A stretch of DNA of 64,000 bases from Epsilonproteobacteria bacterium UBA4036 (GTDB taxonomy: Bacteria; Campylobacterota; Campylobacteria; Campylobacterales; Arcobacteraceae), in the NCBI GenBank assembly GCA_002382325.1, contig DGAG01000016.1, positions 59,354-123,353 of the forward strand, given 5' to 3'. Under the pieces are notes generated by a model that saw nothing but the letters and a program-made list of their open reading frames with translations, searched no databases and was not told the origin of the DNA. Position 1 is the first letter of the stretch. Each line of letters begins with the position of its first letter. A program made the translations under genes and the position numbers. Shown here piece by piece: positions 44,625 through 53,445 of this stretch.

Positions 44625-45890
44625 TTATTTGTTAAACTCAGCGATAAATTCATCTTTGTATTTTTCAACAATACTTTTGATAATATCTTTAACTGCAGGT
44701 GCAAATACACATACGGTTTTACCATTCATTGTTTCACATACATCAAGAATTGTTGTAAGGTCCTCTTGCGAACCGTTCCCCTCTAAAATCTTTTTTAGAA
44801 TCTTATCAATCCACCCCGTCCCCTCTCGACAAGGTGTACATTGTCCGCAAGACTCGTGATGATAAAACTCAATTAAGTTTTTAGCCACATCAACCATAGA
44901 AACACCCTCTGGAATGATCATCATTCCTCCTGTTCCTAAGGTTGAACCAATATCCCACATCGATTCATAATCCAAATAGGCGTTTTCAACTTCTTGCGCC
45001 GTAAGAATTGGACACGATGCTCCTCCTGGGATAACCGCCTTTAGTTTTAAGCCGTCTTTCATTCCTCCGCCAATCTCATTGATGACATCAATCATTTTGC
45101 ACCCATATTGTAACTCATACACTCCTGGGTTTTTAACCGGGCCACTCATGGCAAACAGCATGGTTCCTGGTGCTTTTTCGGTTCCGTATTTGGTATAAGA
45201 TTCATACCCATTTAATACAATGTTTGGAACAGAAGAGATGGTTTCAACGTTGTTGACGGTTGCGGGCATATCATAAAACCATTCACACTCTTTACCGTGT
45301 GGTTTTAATCGTGGGTGTCCACGTTTTCCCTCAACTGATTCAATCAAGGCAGATTTTTCTCCACAAATATAAGCTCCACCGCCTCTGTGAACGGTAATAT
45401 CAATTCTATAGTCATATTTGTTCATCACTTTTGGACCAATAATTCCTGCGGCATAGGCTTCATCAATGGCAACATTGAGTCTATCAATGAACCATTTGTA
45501 CTCACCTCTGATATAAATGTAAGCATCATGAGCACCAATAGCGTATGATGAACAAATGATTCCTTCAATTAAAAGATGTGGGTCGTATTGAAAAATTTGT
45601 CGGTCTTTAAAAGTACCAGGTTCAGATTCATCTCCATTGACAATTAAATATCGTGGTCGTTCATCCACTGGTGGCATAAGTTTCCATTTAGGACCACAAT
45701 GTGCTCCCCCACCACCTTTTCCTCTTAAACCACTTTTACAGACTTCTTCTGTGATTTCATTGGGAGTCATAGAAAAGGCTTTATCGATTGATTCGTATCG
45801 ACCATGTTTTAAAGCCACTTCAAGTTTATGTGAATTGGGAATATCAAAGTTTTTACTGACGATTTTTACAATCATTTCATTGGCACCCAT
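44625..45890 (-). CDS. nuoF: NADH-quinone oxidoreductase subunit F
   Basis: The 421-residue NADH-oxidising subunit binds FMN and cluster N3. N3 ligands are in SCGQCTPCREGTGW and a later Cys in GKTVCVFAPA. The FMN loop reads GLRGKGGGGAHCGPKW, where the common form is GRGGAGFPTGLKW, so it is divergent. Presence of NuoE and NuoF implies NADH as donor, unlike Helicobacter and Campylobacter, which replaced them. It overlaps nuoE by one base. Confidence 0.93.
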   Translation of the reverse strand: MGANEMIVKIVSKNFDIPNSHKLEVALKHGRYESIDKAFSMTPNEITEEVCKSGLRGKGGGGAHCGPKWKLMPPVDERPRYLIVNGDESEPGTFKDRQIFQYDPHLLIEGIICSSYAIGAHDAYIYIRGEYKWFIDRLNVAIDEAYAAGIIGPKVMNKYDYRIDITVHRGGGAYICGEKSALIESVEGKRGHPRLKPHGKECEWFYDMPATVNNVETISSVPNIVLNGYESYTKYGTEKAPGTMLFAMSGPVKNPGVYELQYGCKMIDVINEIGGGMKDGLKLKAVIPGGASCPILTAQEVENAYLDYESMWDIGSTLGTGGMMIIPEGVSMVDVAKNLIEFYHHESCGQCTPCREGTGWIDKILKKILEGNGSQEDLTTILDVCETMNGKTVCVFAPAVKDIIKSIVEKYKDEFIAEFNK

Positions 45891-46366
45891 TATTTACACT
45901 CCTTAATGATTTTATCCAGCTTTTCAACCGTTAAGTTTTCGTGGTATTGATGATTGAGTGCAATCATTGGAGCACCACCACATGCCCCTTGACACTCCAC
46001 TTCACTTAAGTGAAATTTTCCATCAGGGGTAGTTTGCCCTGGTTCAATTCCCAATGTCTCTTTGATAAATTTTTTCAGTTCAGGCGCACCCATAATCATA
46101 CAAGATAAGGTTTTACACAATTCTATGTGGTATGTTCCAATGGGTTTGAGATTGAACATCGTATAAAAAGTTGCAAATTCATAGACTTGAATAGGCGATT
46201 TTCCTAATTTTTCTGCCACATAAATCATCGCATCGGGACTGACCCATCCCTCTTGCTCTTGAACTAGCCATAAAGCGGGAAGCATCATTGAGTCAATCTT
46301 TGGATACTTTTTCGCGGTGATTTGAAATTTTTCTTCGTTTTCTGGCGTATATTTAAATTTTCCCAT
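45890..46366 (-). CDS. nuoE: NADH-quinone oxidoreductase subunit E
   Basis: The 158-residue thioredoxin-fold subunit binds the N1a [2Fe-2S] cluster with Cys pairs in ELCKTLSCMI and VECQGACGGAP. The N-terminal helical part (ALWLVQEQEGWVSPDAMIYVAEKLG) is typical. It overlaps nuoF and nuoCD by one base each. Confidence 0.94.
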   Translation of the reverse strand: MGKFKYTPENEEKFQITAKKYPKIDSMMLPALWLVQEQEGWVSPDAMIYVAEKLGKSPIQVYEFATFYTMFNLKPIGTYHIELCKTLSCMIMGAPELKKFIKETLGIEPGQTTPDGKFHLSEVECQGACGGAPMIALNHQYHENLTVEKLDKIIKECK

Positions 46367-48000
46367 TATCTGTCAAACTCCCCTGCAATAAAGTTCATAC
46401 TTGCCATTGTAATAACAGCATCGGCTAACATATCCCCTTCAACTATTTTTGAATATGCACCTAACGCATAAAAACAAGGCGGTCGACATTTGACTTTATA
46501 CGGTGTTCCACTTCCATCACTGACGACAAAAAATCCTAATTCTCCGTTGGCAGCTTCTGTTGCGCTGTAAAATTCACCTTGTGGTACTTTAATACCTTCA
46601 AAAGTGAGTTTAAATTGATTCATTAAGCCCTCTATATTTCCGTAAACATCTTCTTTTTTAGGCAATAAAACATCCGGTGCAATCACATTAATTTCACCTG
46701 AAGGAAGATTTTTCATCGCTTGTCGGATGATTCTCATGCTTTGTCTCATCTCTTCAAATTTACACATAATTCGGTCATAAACATCCCCATGACTTCCTAA
46801 CACAACATCAAAATCAAATGAATCATAAAAGTAGTATGGATTGGCTTTTCGAATATCATAATTGACACCTGCTGCTCTTAAGTTCACTCCCGTAATTCCA
46901 GCACTAAGGGCAAACTCTTTGGTAATAACACCCACATCTTGTGTTCTGTCATGAAAAATTCGGTTGTGCTCAACTAAGCTTAGTGCATCGTCAATCCCTC
47001 TTTCAACGGCTTTTAAAACATCTTCTAAATCGCCAGCAAAACCATCGTATAAGTCATATTCTAATCCACCAATTCGTGTATAAGAGTTGGTTAATCTGGC
47101 ACCCGTTAATTTTGAAAGTAGATCATAGGCTTTATCTCTGGCTGAGAAGATAAACCAAAAGTTGGTTAATCCCCCTAAGTCAACCATATTGGCTGCATTA
47201 CAAACGATGTGGTCAATGATTCTTGAAAGTTCACCAATAATTACACGAATAAATTGGGCTCGTGGAGTAATTTCTAAACCTAACATCTCTTCAATGGTTT
47301 TACAATAACCAATGTTATTTAAAATCGCACTGCAATAGTTTAATCGATCCGTATAAGGAATAATTTGCGAATAGGTATGGTTTTCGCAACTTTTTTCAAA
47401 GCCTCGGTGTAAGTACCCAATTTCTGTCACACAGGCTTTGATGGTTTCCCCTTCAAGTGCCATAAAGTTTCGAATGGTACCGTGAGAAGCGGGGTGAGAA
47501 GGACCAATATTGATCAACATCAGTTCATCTTGTTCTTTGGCATTGTAGCCTTTTGATTCTAATAATGGGGTCATCTCATCCATTAATGATTCGGTCTCTT
47601 TACATGGTTGATAATGCGTAATGGCATAATCTTTTCGTAAAGGATGCCCTACAAATTCATGATGATTTAAGACTCGCTTTAAATTAGGATGATTTTTGAA
47701 AATAATGCCATATTGGTCGTAGGTTTCTCTTTCAGCCCAATTGGCTGCATAAAAAATATCTGAAAGTGAATCAACCGTTAAGCTGTTATTGTCGACAAAA
47801 GTTTTAATGGTAACGGTTTTTTTAAATGAAGCGTCACGCAAAATATAAATTAAGGCAAAACGGTGGTCAGATTTAATCGGATATTTAAGATAATCAACAG
47901 CCGTAATATCAAGTAATAAAGTGAATTGATCTTTGTTTTTGAGCGTTAAAACAGTTTCTCTTAATTTGCTGGGGTCAATAATCATGTCTGGCTTAAGCAT
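46366..48000 (-). CDS. nuoCD: NADH-quinone oxidoreductase fused subunit CD
   Basis: The 544 residues join a NuoC domain (about 1-145, ending near LRKDYAITHYQP) to a NuoD domain (about 155-544, starting LMLINIGPSHPASHGTIRNF, whose His is near the quinone site). Both are peripheral-arm subunits next to the quinone chamber. The fusion is like that in E. coli. The start overlaps the nuoB stop by eight bases. Confidence 0.94.
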   Translation of the reverse strand: MLKPDMIIDPSKLRETVLTLKNKDQFTLLLDITAVDYLKYPIKSDHRFALIYILRDASFKKTVTIKTFVDNNSLTVDSLSDIFYAANWAERETYDQYGIIFKNHPNLKRVLNHHEFVGHPLRKDYAITHYQPCKETESLMDEMTPLLESKGYNAKEQDELMLINIGPSHPASHGTIRNFMALEGETIKACVTEIGYLHRGFEKSCENHTYSQIIPYTDRLNYCSAILNNIGYCKTIEEMLGLEITPRAQFIRVIIGELSRIIDHIVCNAANMVDLGGLTNFWFIFSARDKAYDLLSKLTGARLTNSYTRIGGLEYDLYDGFAGDLEDVLKAVERGIDDALSLVEHNRIFHDRTQDVGVITKEFALSAGITGVNLRAAGVNYDIRKANPYYFYDSFDFDVVLGSHGDVYDRIMCKFEEMRQSMRIIRQAMKNLPSGEINVIAPDVLLPKKEDVYGNIEGLMNQFKLTFEGIKVPQGEFYSATEAANGELGFFVVSDGSGTPYKVKCRPPCFYALGAYSKIVEGDMLADAVITMASMNFIAGEFDR

Positions 48001-48508
48001 CTAAATACCCCTTGAAATTTTTAAGTCGGTCTTTGATAATGGATTCATCTTGTGATTTTTCTTGTATTCTCATAATAGCATCTAACACCGCTTCTGGTCT
48101 GGGAGGACACCCTGCAATATATTCATCAACAGGAATAATCGTATCAATACCTTGTACGGTGGTGTAGTTGTCGTAAAATCCGCCTGAACATGCACACGCA
48201 CCCATAGAAATCACCCATTTAGGCTCACACATTTGATCATAAATTTTTTTCAATACAGGGGCTTGTTTAAATGAAATTGTTCCAGCAACAATCATTAAGT
48301 CAGCTTGTCTTGGAGAAAATCGTACGACTTCAGCTCCAAATCGTGATAAGTCGTATCGAGCAGCTGCTACGGACATAAACTCAATCCCACAGCAAGCTGT
48401 TCCAAATACCATTGGCCACATAGAGTATGATCTTGCCCAGTTTACGGCTTTATCTAATTTTGTTGTAACGACAGAGTCGCCAAAAATTGCTTCTGCTCCT
48501 AATCCCAT
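47993..48508 (-). CDS. nuoB: NADH-quinone oxidoreductase subunit B
   Basis: The 171-residue subunit binds cluster N2, the last before quinone, through FGTACCGIEFM with paired Cys, a Cys in MGACACSGG and CPPRPE. It overlaps nuoA by ten bases and nuoCD by eight. Confidence 0.95.
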   Translation of the reverse strand: MGLGAEAIFGDSVVTTKLDKAVNWARSYSMWPMVFGTACCGIEFMSVAAARYDLSRFGAEVVRFSPRQADLMIVAGTISFKQAPVLKKIYDQMCEPKWVISMGACACSGGFYDNYTTVQGIDTIIPVDEYIAGCPPRPEAVLDAIMRIQEKSQDESIIKDRLKNFKGYLDA

Positions 48509-48861
48509 GAAAGTGCCTTTTTCTTATAAATGTAGAGTAATCCTGCAAAGAGTAATCCCATAAAAATAAACATTTTAATTAAACCAAAATATCCCAATTC
48601 TAAAACGTTGACTGCCCATGGAAACATAAATACAATCTCTACATCAAACAGCAGAAATGAAATTGCTACCAAATAAAATTTAACCGCAAATCGTAATTTT
48701 GTTCCACCAACTGGGTGCGATACCCCTGATTCGTACACTTTGTTTTTTTCCACATCATCTTTATTTTGAGGTCCTAAAAAGCGTGACAGCAAAAAAACTG
48801 ACACTAAAATGGCACCGACTAAAACAAAAATTACTGAAGATAACAGTAGTTCATTTGACAT
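48499..48861 (-). CDS. nuoA: NADH-quinone oxidoreductase subunit A
   Basis: The 120-residue membrane subunit has three TM helices, with the conserved YESGVSHPVGGTKLRFAVKFYLVAISFLLFDVEIVFMFPW segment (cited by its start Y43 and the acidic DVE). It is first in the 14-gene nuo operon, and a 140-bp gap with a weak TATAGT-like box separates it from ovoB. Confidence 0.94.
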   Translation of the reverse strand: MSNELLLSSVIFVLVGAILVSVFLLSRFLGPQNKDDVEKNKVYESGVSHPVGGTKLRFAVKFYLVAISFLLFDVEIVFMFPWAVNVLELGYFGLIKMFIFMGLLFAGLLYIYKKKALSWD

Positions 48862-49002
48862 AGTTTTATTCCCATAAGTTTTATTATTTGATGATTGTAC
48901 TATATTTTAAAAAACAAAAGGTTTTTTTGCCCAGTTAAATAGTTTAAATTTTGCTAAATGAGAAGAAAGGTAATACTTTAATCCCACACTGTTTAGTCAA
49001 GA

Positions 49003-50163
49003 TTAGAAGTAAGTATTGATATTTTTTAAGTATTTATTAAGATGACTCGAAGGGAGCGCAACATTGAGTCTAAAATGCTTAGAGCCGTTTTTACCAAAGC
49101 TTGTGCCATCATTCAATGCAATTTTTACTCCATTGAGTAATCGTTCTTTAATTTCCAAGTGTGTATATTCGTAACAACTAAAGTCAAGCCAAATCAGGTA
49201 AGTCGCCTCGGGTTTACAAAATTTTATTTGTGTGGATTTTAATAACTTTTGCGTCACTTCAATGTTCTTTTTTAAATACGATAAAAGTTGTTCCAGCCAA
49301 ATATCACCCTTTTCATATGCTGCTTGAGTGGCAACGGTACCAAAGACATTAATGCTTTGAATTTCTCGGGTTTTTACCACATCATCAAAGGTTTTTTTCA
49401 TTTTTTTATTTTCACAAATGGCATAAGCACAATTAAGTCCCGCAATGTTAAACGTTTTTCCTGCAGAATTAAGCGTTAGCGTGATGTTTGAAATCTCTTT
49501 GGAAAGTGACGCTAAGGGGGTGAATTTTTTAAAAACCAAATCGGCATGGATTTCGTCGCTGATGATGGTAATATTATGCTCCAAACAGATATCAGCCAGT
49601 GCTTGCAGTTCTTCTTTATCCCACACTCGACCCACAGGATTATGAGGAGAACAAAGGGTTAATATTTTGGTTTTAGGGGTGATTTTTTGTTTTAAGTCTT
49701 CTAAATCCATGGTGTAATAGCCATTTTCTTCTTTTAAAGGATTATAGACAACGTTACGCTTGTTGTGTTTAATACAATTAAATAAAGGAAAGTAAACAGG
49801 CGTTTGTACAATGATTTCATCGCCTTGATCACTGAACGCTTCAATGGCTGCACTGTATGCGGGTACAACACCATTTAAAAAACTCAAGCTTGACGTTTGG
49901 ATTTCCCAATTATGCCGTTTAAGCATCCAATTTTTCACACTGTTTTGAAGTTTAGGTGTAATAATTCCATAGCCATATACACCGTGTAAAGCTCTTTGTA
50001 CAATCGCATCATTAACAAAAGGCGGCGTTTTAAAATCCATGTCAGCTACCCATAAAGGATTGACATCACTTTTGCCAAAATAGTGTTCTAATCCATCGTA
50101 TTTAGCACATTGGGTGTTTTTTCGTTCAATGATTTCATCAAAATCATAGATTATTTTTTCCAA
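49003..50163 (-). CDS. ovoB: PLP-dependent 5-histidylcysteine sulfoxide lyase OvoB (PatB/MalY fold)
   Basis: The 386-residue fold-type I PLP enzyme resembles PatB/MalY C-S lyases: NPLWVADMDF, SPHNPVGRVW, SDEIHADLVF, and TLNSAGKTFNIAG with PLP lysine K236. Next to ovoA this points to OvoB, which cleaves the histidyl-cysteine sulfoxide to 5-thiohistidine, pyruvate and ammonia. The start is a TTG at 50163 with GGAGA seven bases upstream; no ATG lies near, and the frame overlaps the ovoA end by 13 bases. By itself it could be a cystathionine beta-lyase; the neighbour decides the call. Confidence 0.83.
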   Translation of the reverse strand: MEKIIYDFDEIIERKNTQCAKYDGLEHYFGKSDVNPLWVADMDFKTPPFVNDAIVQRALHGVYGYGIITPKLQNSVKNWMLKRHNWEIQTSSLSFLNGVVPAYSAAIEAFSDQGDEIIVQTPVYFPLFNCIKHNKRNVVYNPLKEENGYYTMDLEDLKQKITPKTKILTLCSPHNPVGRVWDKEELQALADICLEHNITIISDEIHADLVFKKFTPLASLSKEISNITLTLNSAGKTFNIAGLNCAYAICENKKMKKTFDDVVKTREIQSINVFGTVATQAAYEKGDIWLEQLLSYLKKNIEVTQKLLKSTQIKFCKPEATYLIWLDFSCYEYTHLEIKERLLNGVKIALNDGTSFGKNGSKHFRLNVALPSSHLNKYLKNINTYF

Positions 50164-52007
50164 GCAAATTCTCCAATGTGAGTTAAAAGGGCATTTAAAT
50201 GATTTTTTACAGTACTAATGTCTTTGATATTTCTGCCTTGAAGTACTAAAATTCCATCGCTGTTTAAACGCTTTGGCAACTCATTTAAAAATGTCTCTAC
50301 ACAATACAATTCATTAAAATCATTCGTAACTAAAATGAGGTCATACCCTTTAAAATGAGGTTTTAAATTGCACGAATCGCCTTGCCAAAACTGGCAATTT
50401 TTAATTTTTTGCTCCTCTTTTTGGTTTTGAGCATTTAAAATATTTCGAGCCGTAAAATCAATTCCCGTAACATTTTTATACGCGTGAGCCAATAAAAAGG
50501 TTGCCGTACCATAATAACATCCCAAATTCAAAGCAGAATTGTGTTTAAAAGGTTTGTTATACGCAAAGACAGTTTGCACAGCGTCTTTAAAAAACGCCTC
50601 TTCTTCATCTTTGAAGATGTGTGCTTTTTGCTCTTGAAGTTGGTTGTATGTGGAGGCAACTTCCACATATCGGAATCCCGCGTGTTGTGGAAAATGTCGT
50701 CTAAAAGCGTATCGTGATTCTTTTAAAACTTCATTGCCTGTTGAAATAAAGGAACCCCCTTTAAAAATATTGTGTCTTCCATCAAATGTAGGCACTGAAA
50801 AATCATCGTATAAAGGATGCACTTCAAAGCCTTCAAACCCATCTATGGCTGTGGTTGTCCATTGCCATACATTTCCTAAAACATCATAAAAGCCGTTACT
50901 TTCAAACACAGTAACAGGACACGAAGAACTGAAATGCTCCAAATTGATATTAAAAGGGGCAATTTCTCCCCACTGTTGTTCATCTTTTGCACAAGAATGT
51001 TGTTTTAGCGCATGCCAAAGGGCTTCACTGGGAAGCGTAATGTGAGTGTTGGTTTGTTGGCTTTTCCATTTACAAAAAGCTTGAGCTTCTAAATAATTGA
51101 CATCAACAGGCCAATTTAAAGGCAGAGGAATAATGTTTGTCATCGTACGATATTGATAGCTTTTGCCACTTGGAATCCAAAAAATAGGGTGTTGAGCCTT
51201 TTTATAGGTTTTCCAAGCAACTCCTTCTTTGCTCCAAAACTCATCTTTGTTGTAGCCATCATCTTGGACAAATTCCAAAAATTCGCCGTTGCTGACCAAA
51301 TATTTTGAGGCTTTAAAACAAGGCGTTTGTTCTTCAAAAAAGCCGTATTCATTGTCCCAACCGTAAAACTCATCCTCTTTTTGTTTGTTCAATACAATAC
51401 TCAAAGAAGGAACTTCCAGCAGTTCATTGGTGGGATGAGTGCCATACTCTTGACACTCAATTCCAAAAGAATTGGGCTTGACACACTCTATGGGCAGTTG
51501 ACGATGTAATACCGAAGAAGTTTCGATATGTATTTTTTCATGTTCAATGCCCATCATAATGACCCACATAGGGTTTTCCCATGAAATGGGCAGTGTAAAT
51601 GAGCAGCTTTGAATGTAGTTTGAAACAACCTCTTTGGCTTTTTTTCTGTATTCTCTGACTTCTTGCACTGTTGGCCACGCATAGTTGTCATTATTTAAAT
51701 CATCCCACGACATTTCATCGACACCAATGGCAAAAATTGATTCAAAATGAGGATTGATTCGCTCACTAATATAACCACCTAAAATCAATTTATTGATATA
51801 AAATGTTGAAGTATGCCCATAATAAAAAATGAGCTTATGACGTAGGGGTTCGGGTTGCATATAAAAAACTTCATCGTTTATAAAAACATCGTCAAACAGT
51901 TTTTCAAAGAGGGTGTAAGTTTTTAAAAAATAGTTTAAAATTTCGTGGCGTTTCTCTTGTATTGTTCCTGAGTGTAAATTAATATTTCGTGTAATATACT
52001 CTTTCAT
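50151..52007 (-). CDS. ovoA: 5-histidylcysteine sulfoxide synthase / methyltransferase OvoA
   Basis: The 618-residue iron enzyme starts ovothiol synthesis by coupling the histidine C5 carbon to cysteine sulfur with O2. A DinB-like domain (about 20-170) has candidate iron ligands H64 (YYGHTSTF), H156 and H160 (GIEHEKIHIE). An FGE-sulfatase domain follows (about 190-440, with the FSSC, GNVWQWT and GGSF segments). The C-terminal SAM methyltransferase domain (about 470-618, motif ALNLGCYYGTATFLLAH) should methylate 5-thiohistidine. The methyltransferase part is short, perhaps lacking some lid elements. AAAGG precedes the ATG. Confidence 0.87.
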   Translation of the reverse strand: MKEYITRNINLHSGTIQEKRHEILNYFLKTYTLFEKLFDDVFINDEVFYMQPEPLRHKLIFYYGHTSTFYINKLILGGYISERINPHFESIFAIGVDEMSWDDLNNDNYAWPTVQEVREYRKKAKEVVSNYIQSCSFTLPISWENPMWVIMMGIEHEKIHIETSSVLHRQLPIECVKPNSFGIECQEYGTHPTNELLEVPSLSIVLNKQKEDEFYGWDNEYGFFEEQTPCFKASKYLVSNGEFLEFVQDDGYNKDEFWSKEGVAWKTYKKAQHPIFWIPSGKSYQYRTMTNIIPLPLNWPVDVNYLEAQAFCKWKSQQTNTHITLPSEALWHALKQHSCAKDEQQWGEIAPFNINLEHFSSSCPVTVFESNGFYDVLGNVWQWTTTAIDGFEGFEVHPLYDDFSVPTFDGRHNIFKGGSFISTGNEVLKESRYAFRRHFPQHAGFRYVEVASTYNQLQEQKAHIFKDEEEAFFKDAVQTVFAYNKPFKHNSALNLGCYYGTATFLLAHAYKNVTGIDFTARNILNAQNQKEEQKIKNCQFWQGDSCNLKPHFKGYDLILVTNDFNELYCVETFLNELPKRLNSDGILVLQGRNIKDISTVKNHLNALLTHIGEFAWKK

Positions 52008-52114
52008 ACTTAACCTTTAATTGTGTAGATATAATAATAGTTAAATCTTTCTTTATTAATTTTAAAATAAGCAAGAGTTGGATACATATATAAAAAAATA
52101 ATCAAAGGGTTACT

Positions 52115-53401
52115 ATGACCAACAATGAACTTATGCAAGAAGATTTAAACTATATTTTTCATCCTTGTTCTCAAATGAAAGACCATGAAACTTTGCCTTT
52201 GATTCCCATTAAAAAAGGGTATGGCGCATATATTGAAGATTTTGAGGGTAATGCTTATTTGGATGGTATCAGCAGTTGGTGGGTCAATTTATTTGGGCAT
52301 TGCAATGCGTATATTAATGAAAAAATTGCCGAACAACTTCAAGAGTTGGAGCATGTTATTTTTGCAGGATTTACCCATAAGCCTGCCATAGATTTAGCCA
52401 AACGACTTGTTTCCCTTACGCCTGAACCTTTACAGAAACTTTTTTTTGCGGATAACGGTTCAAGTGCCATTGAAATCAGTCTTAAAATGGCGTTTCAATA
52501 TTTTAAAAACAAAGGAGAAACAAGACCCCTGTTTGTCTCGCTGGAAAATTCGTATCACGGTGAAACCATGGGGGCATTAGCTGTGAGTGATACAGGCTTG
52601 TATAAAGAGGTCTATGAAGAGATTTTAATCAAAACCTTACACGCTAAAAGTCCAGCATTGCATGATGAAAAAGAGGCGTTAGAGCATATGAGAGAAGTTT
52701 TACAAAAAAATTCTGGCAAAATTTGTGCGGTTGTAGTGGAGCCATTAGTGCAGTGTGCAGGAAGTATGAAAATGTACGATGCCTCGTATTTAAAAGCTCT
52801 ACGAACATTGTGTGATGAGTTTGGCGTATTTTTAATTGCCGATGAGATTGCCGTAGGGTTTGGACGCACAGGTACGATGTTTGCTATTGAACAAGCGGGG
52901 ATTTGTCCTGACTTTTTATGTTTATCAAAAGGCATAACAGGCGGTTACATGCCTTTATCGGTGGTGCTGTTTACTCAAGATATTTATGATGCGTTTTATT
53001 GTGATTACCATGAAGGAAAATCCTTTTTAGATTCGCACTCCTATACGGGCAATACGATTGCTTGTGCGGTTGCTAATGCCGTTTTGGATATATTTGAATA
53101 TAAAAATATTATAAAAACGAATCAAGAAAAAATCAATTTCATCAAAGAAGAGACGCAAAAATTTAAAAGCTTGGATAATGTTTTGGAAGTGCGTCAACGA
53201 GGGATGATTTGTGCGATTGAATTACAAGGATATGCCCCAAAAGAGCGTATTGGTTTAAAAATATTTCAAGAAGCATTAAAACAAGGGGTCTACATACGAC
53301 CTTTGGGACATGTGATTTATTTTATGCCACCTTATATTTTTACACAAGAGCAGTTAAAAAAGATGATTGAGACCACCTATGCGATTGTTAAATCGCTGTG
53401 A
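52115..53401 (+). CDS. bioA: Adenosylmethionine-8-amino-7-oxononanoate aminotransferase
   Basis: This PLP enzyme of biotin synthesis converts 7-keto-8-aminopelargonate to 7,8-diaminopelargonate with S-adenosylmethionine as amino donor. The 428 residues fit BioA: DGISSWWVNLFGHCN near the N-terminus, FADNGSSAIEISLKMAFQY for the phosphate site, ADEIAVGFGRTG, and LSKGITGGYMPL with the PLP lysine. No other bio gene is adjacent. AAGGG precedes the ATG. It diverges from ovoA. Confidence 0.93.
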   Translation: MTNNELMQEDLNYIFHPCSQMKDHETLPLIPIKKGYGAYIEDFEGNAYLDGISSWWVNLFGHCNAYINEKIAEQLQELEHVIFAGFTHKPAIDLAKRLVSLTPEPLQKLFFADNGSSAIEISLKMAFQYFKNKGETRPLFVSLENSYHGETMGALAVSDTGLYKEVYEEILIKTLHAKSPALHDEKEALEHMREVLQKNSGKICAVVVEPLVQCAGSMKMYDASYLKALRTLCDEFGVFLIADEIAVGFGRTGTMFAIEQAGICPDFLCLSKGITGGYMPLSVVLFTQDIYDAFYCDYHEGKSFLDSHSYTGNTIACAVANAVLDIFEYKNIIKTNQEKINFIKEETQKFKSLDNVLEVRQRGMICAIELQGYAPKERIGLKIFQEALKQGVYIRPLGHVIYFMPPYIFTQEQLKKMIETTYAIVKSL

Positions 53402-53445
53402 AATATTAAATTGGATAGAATAACAAAAAATTAAAAATTGGAAAA

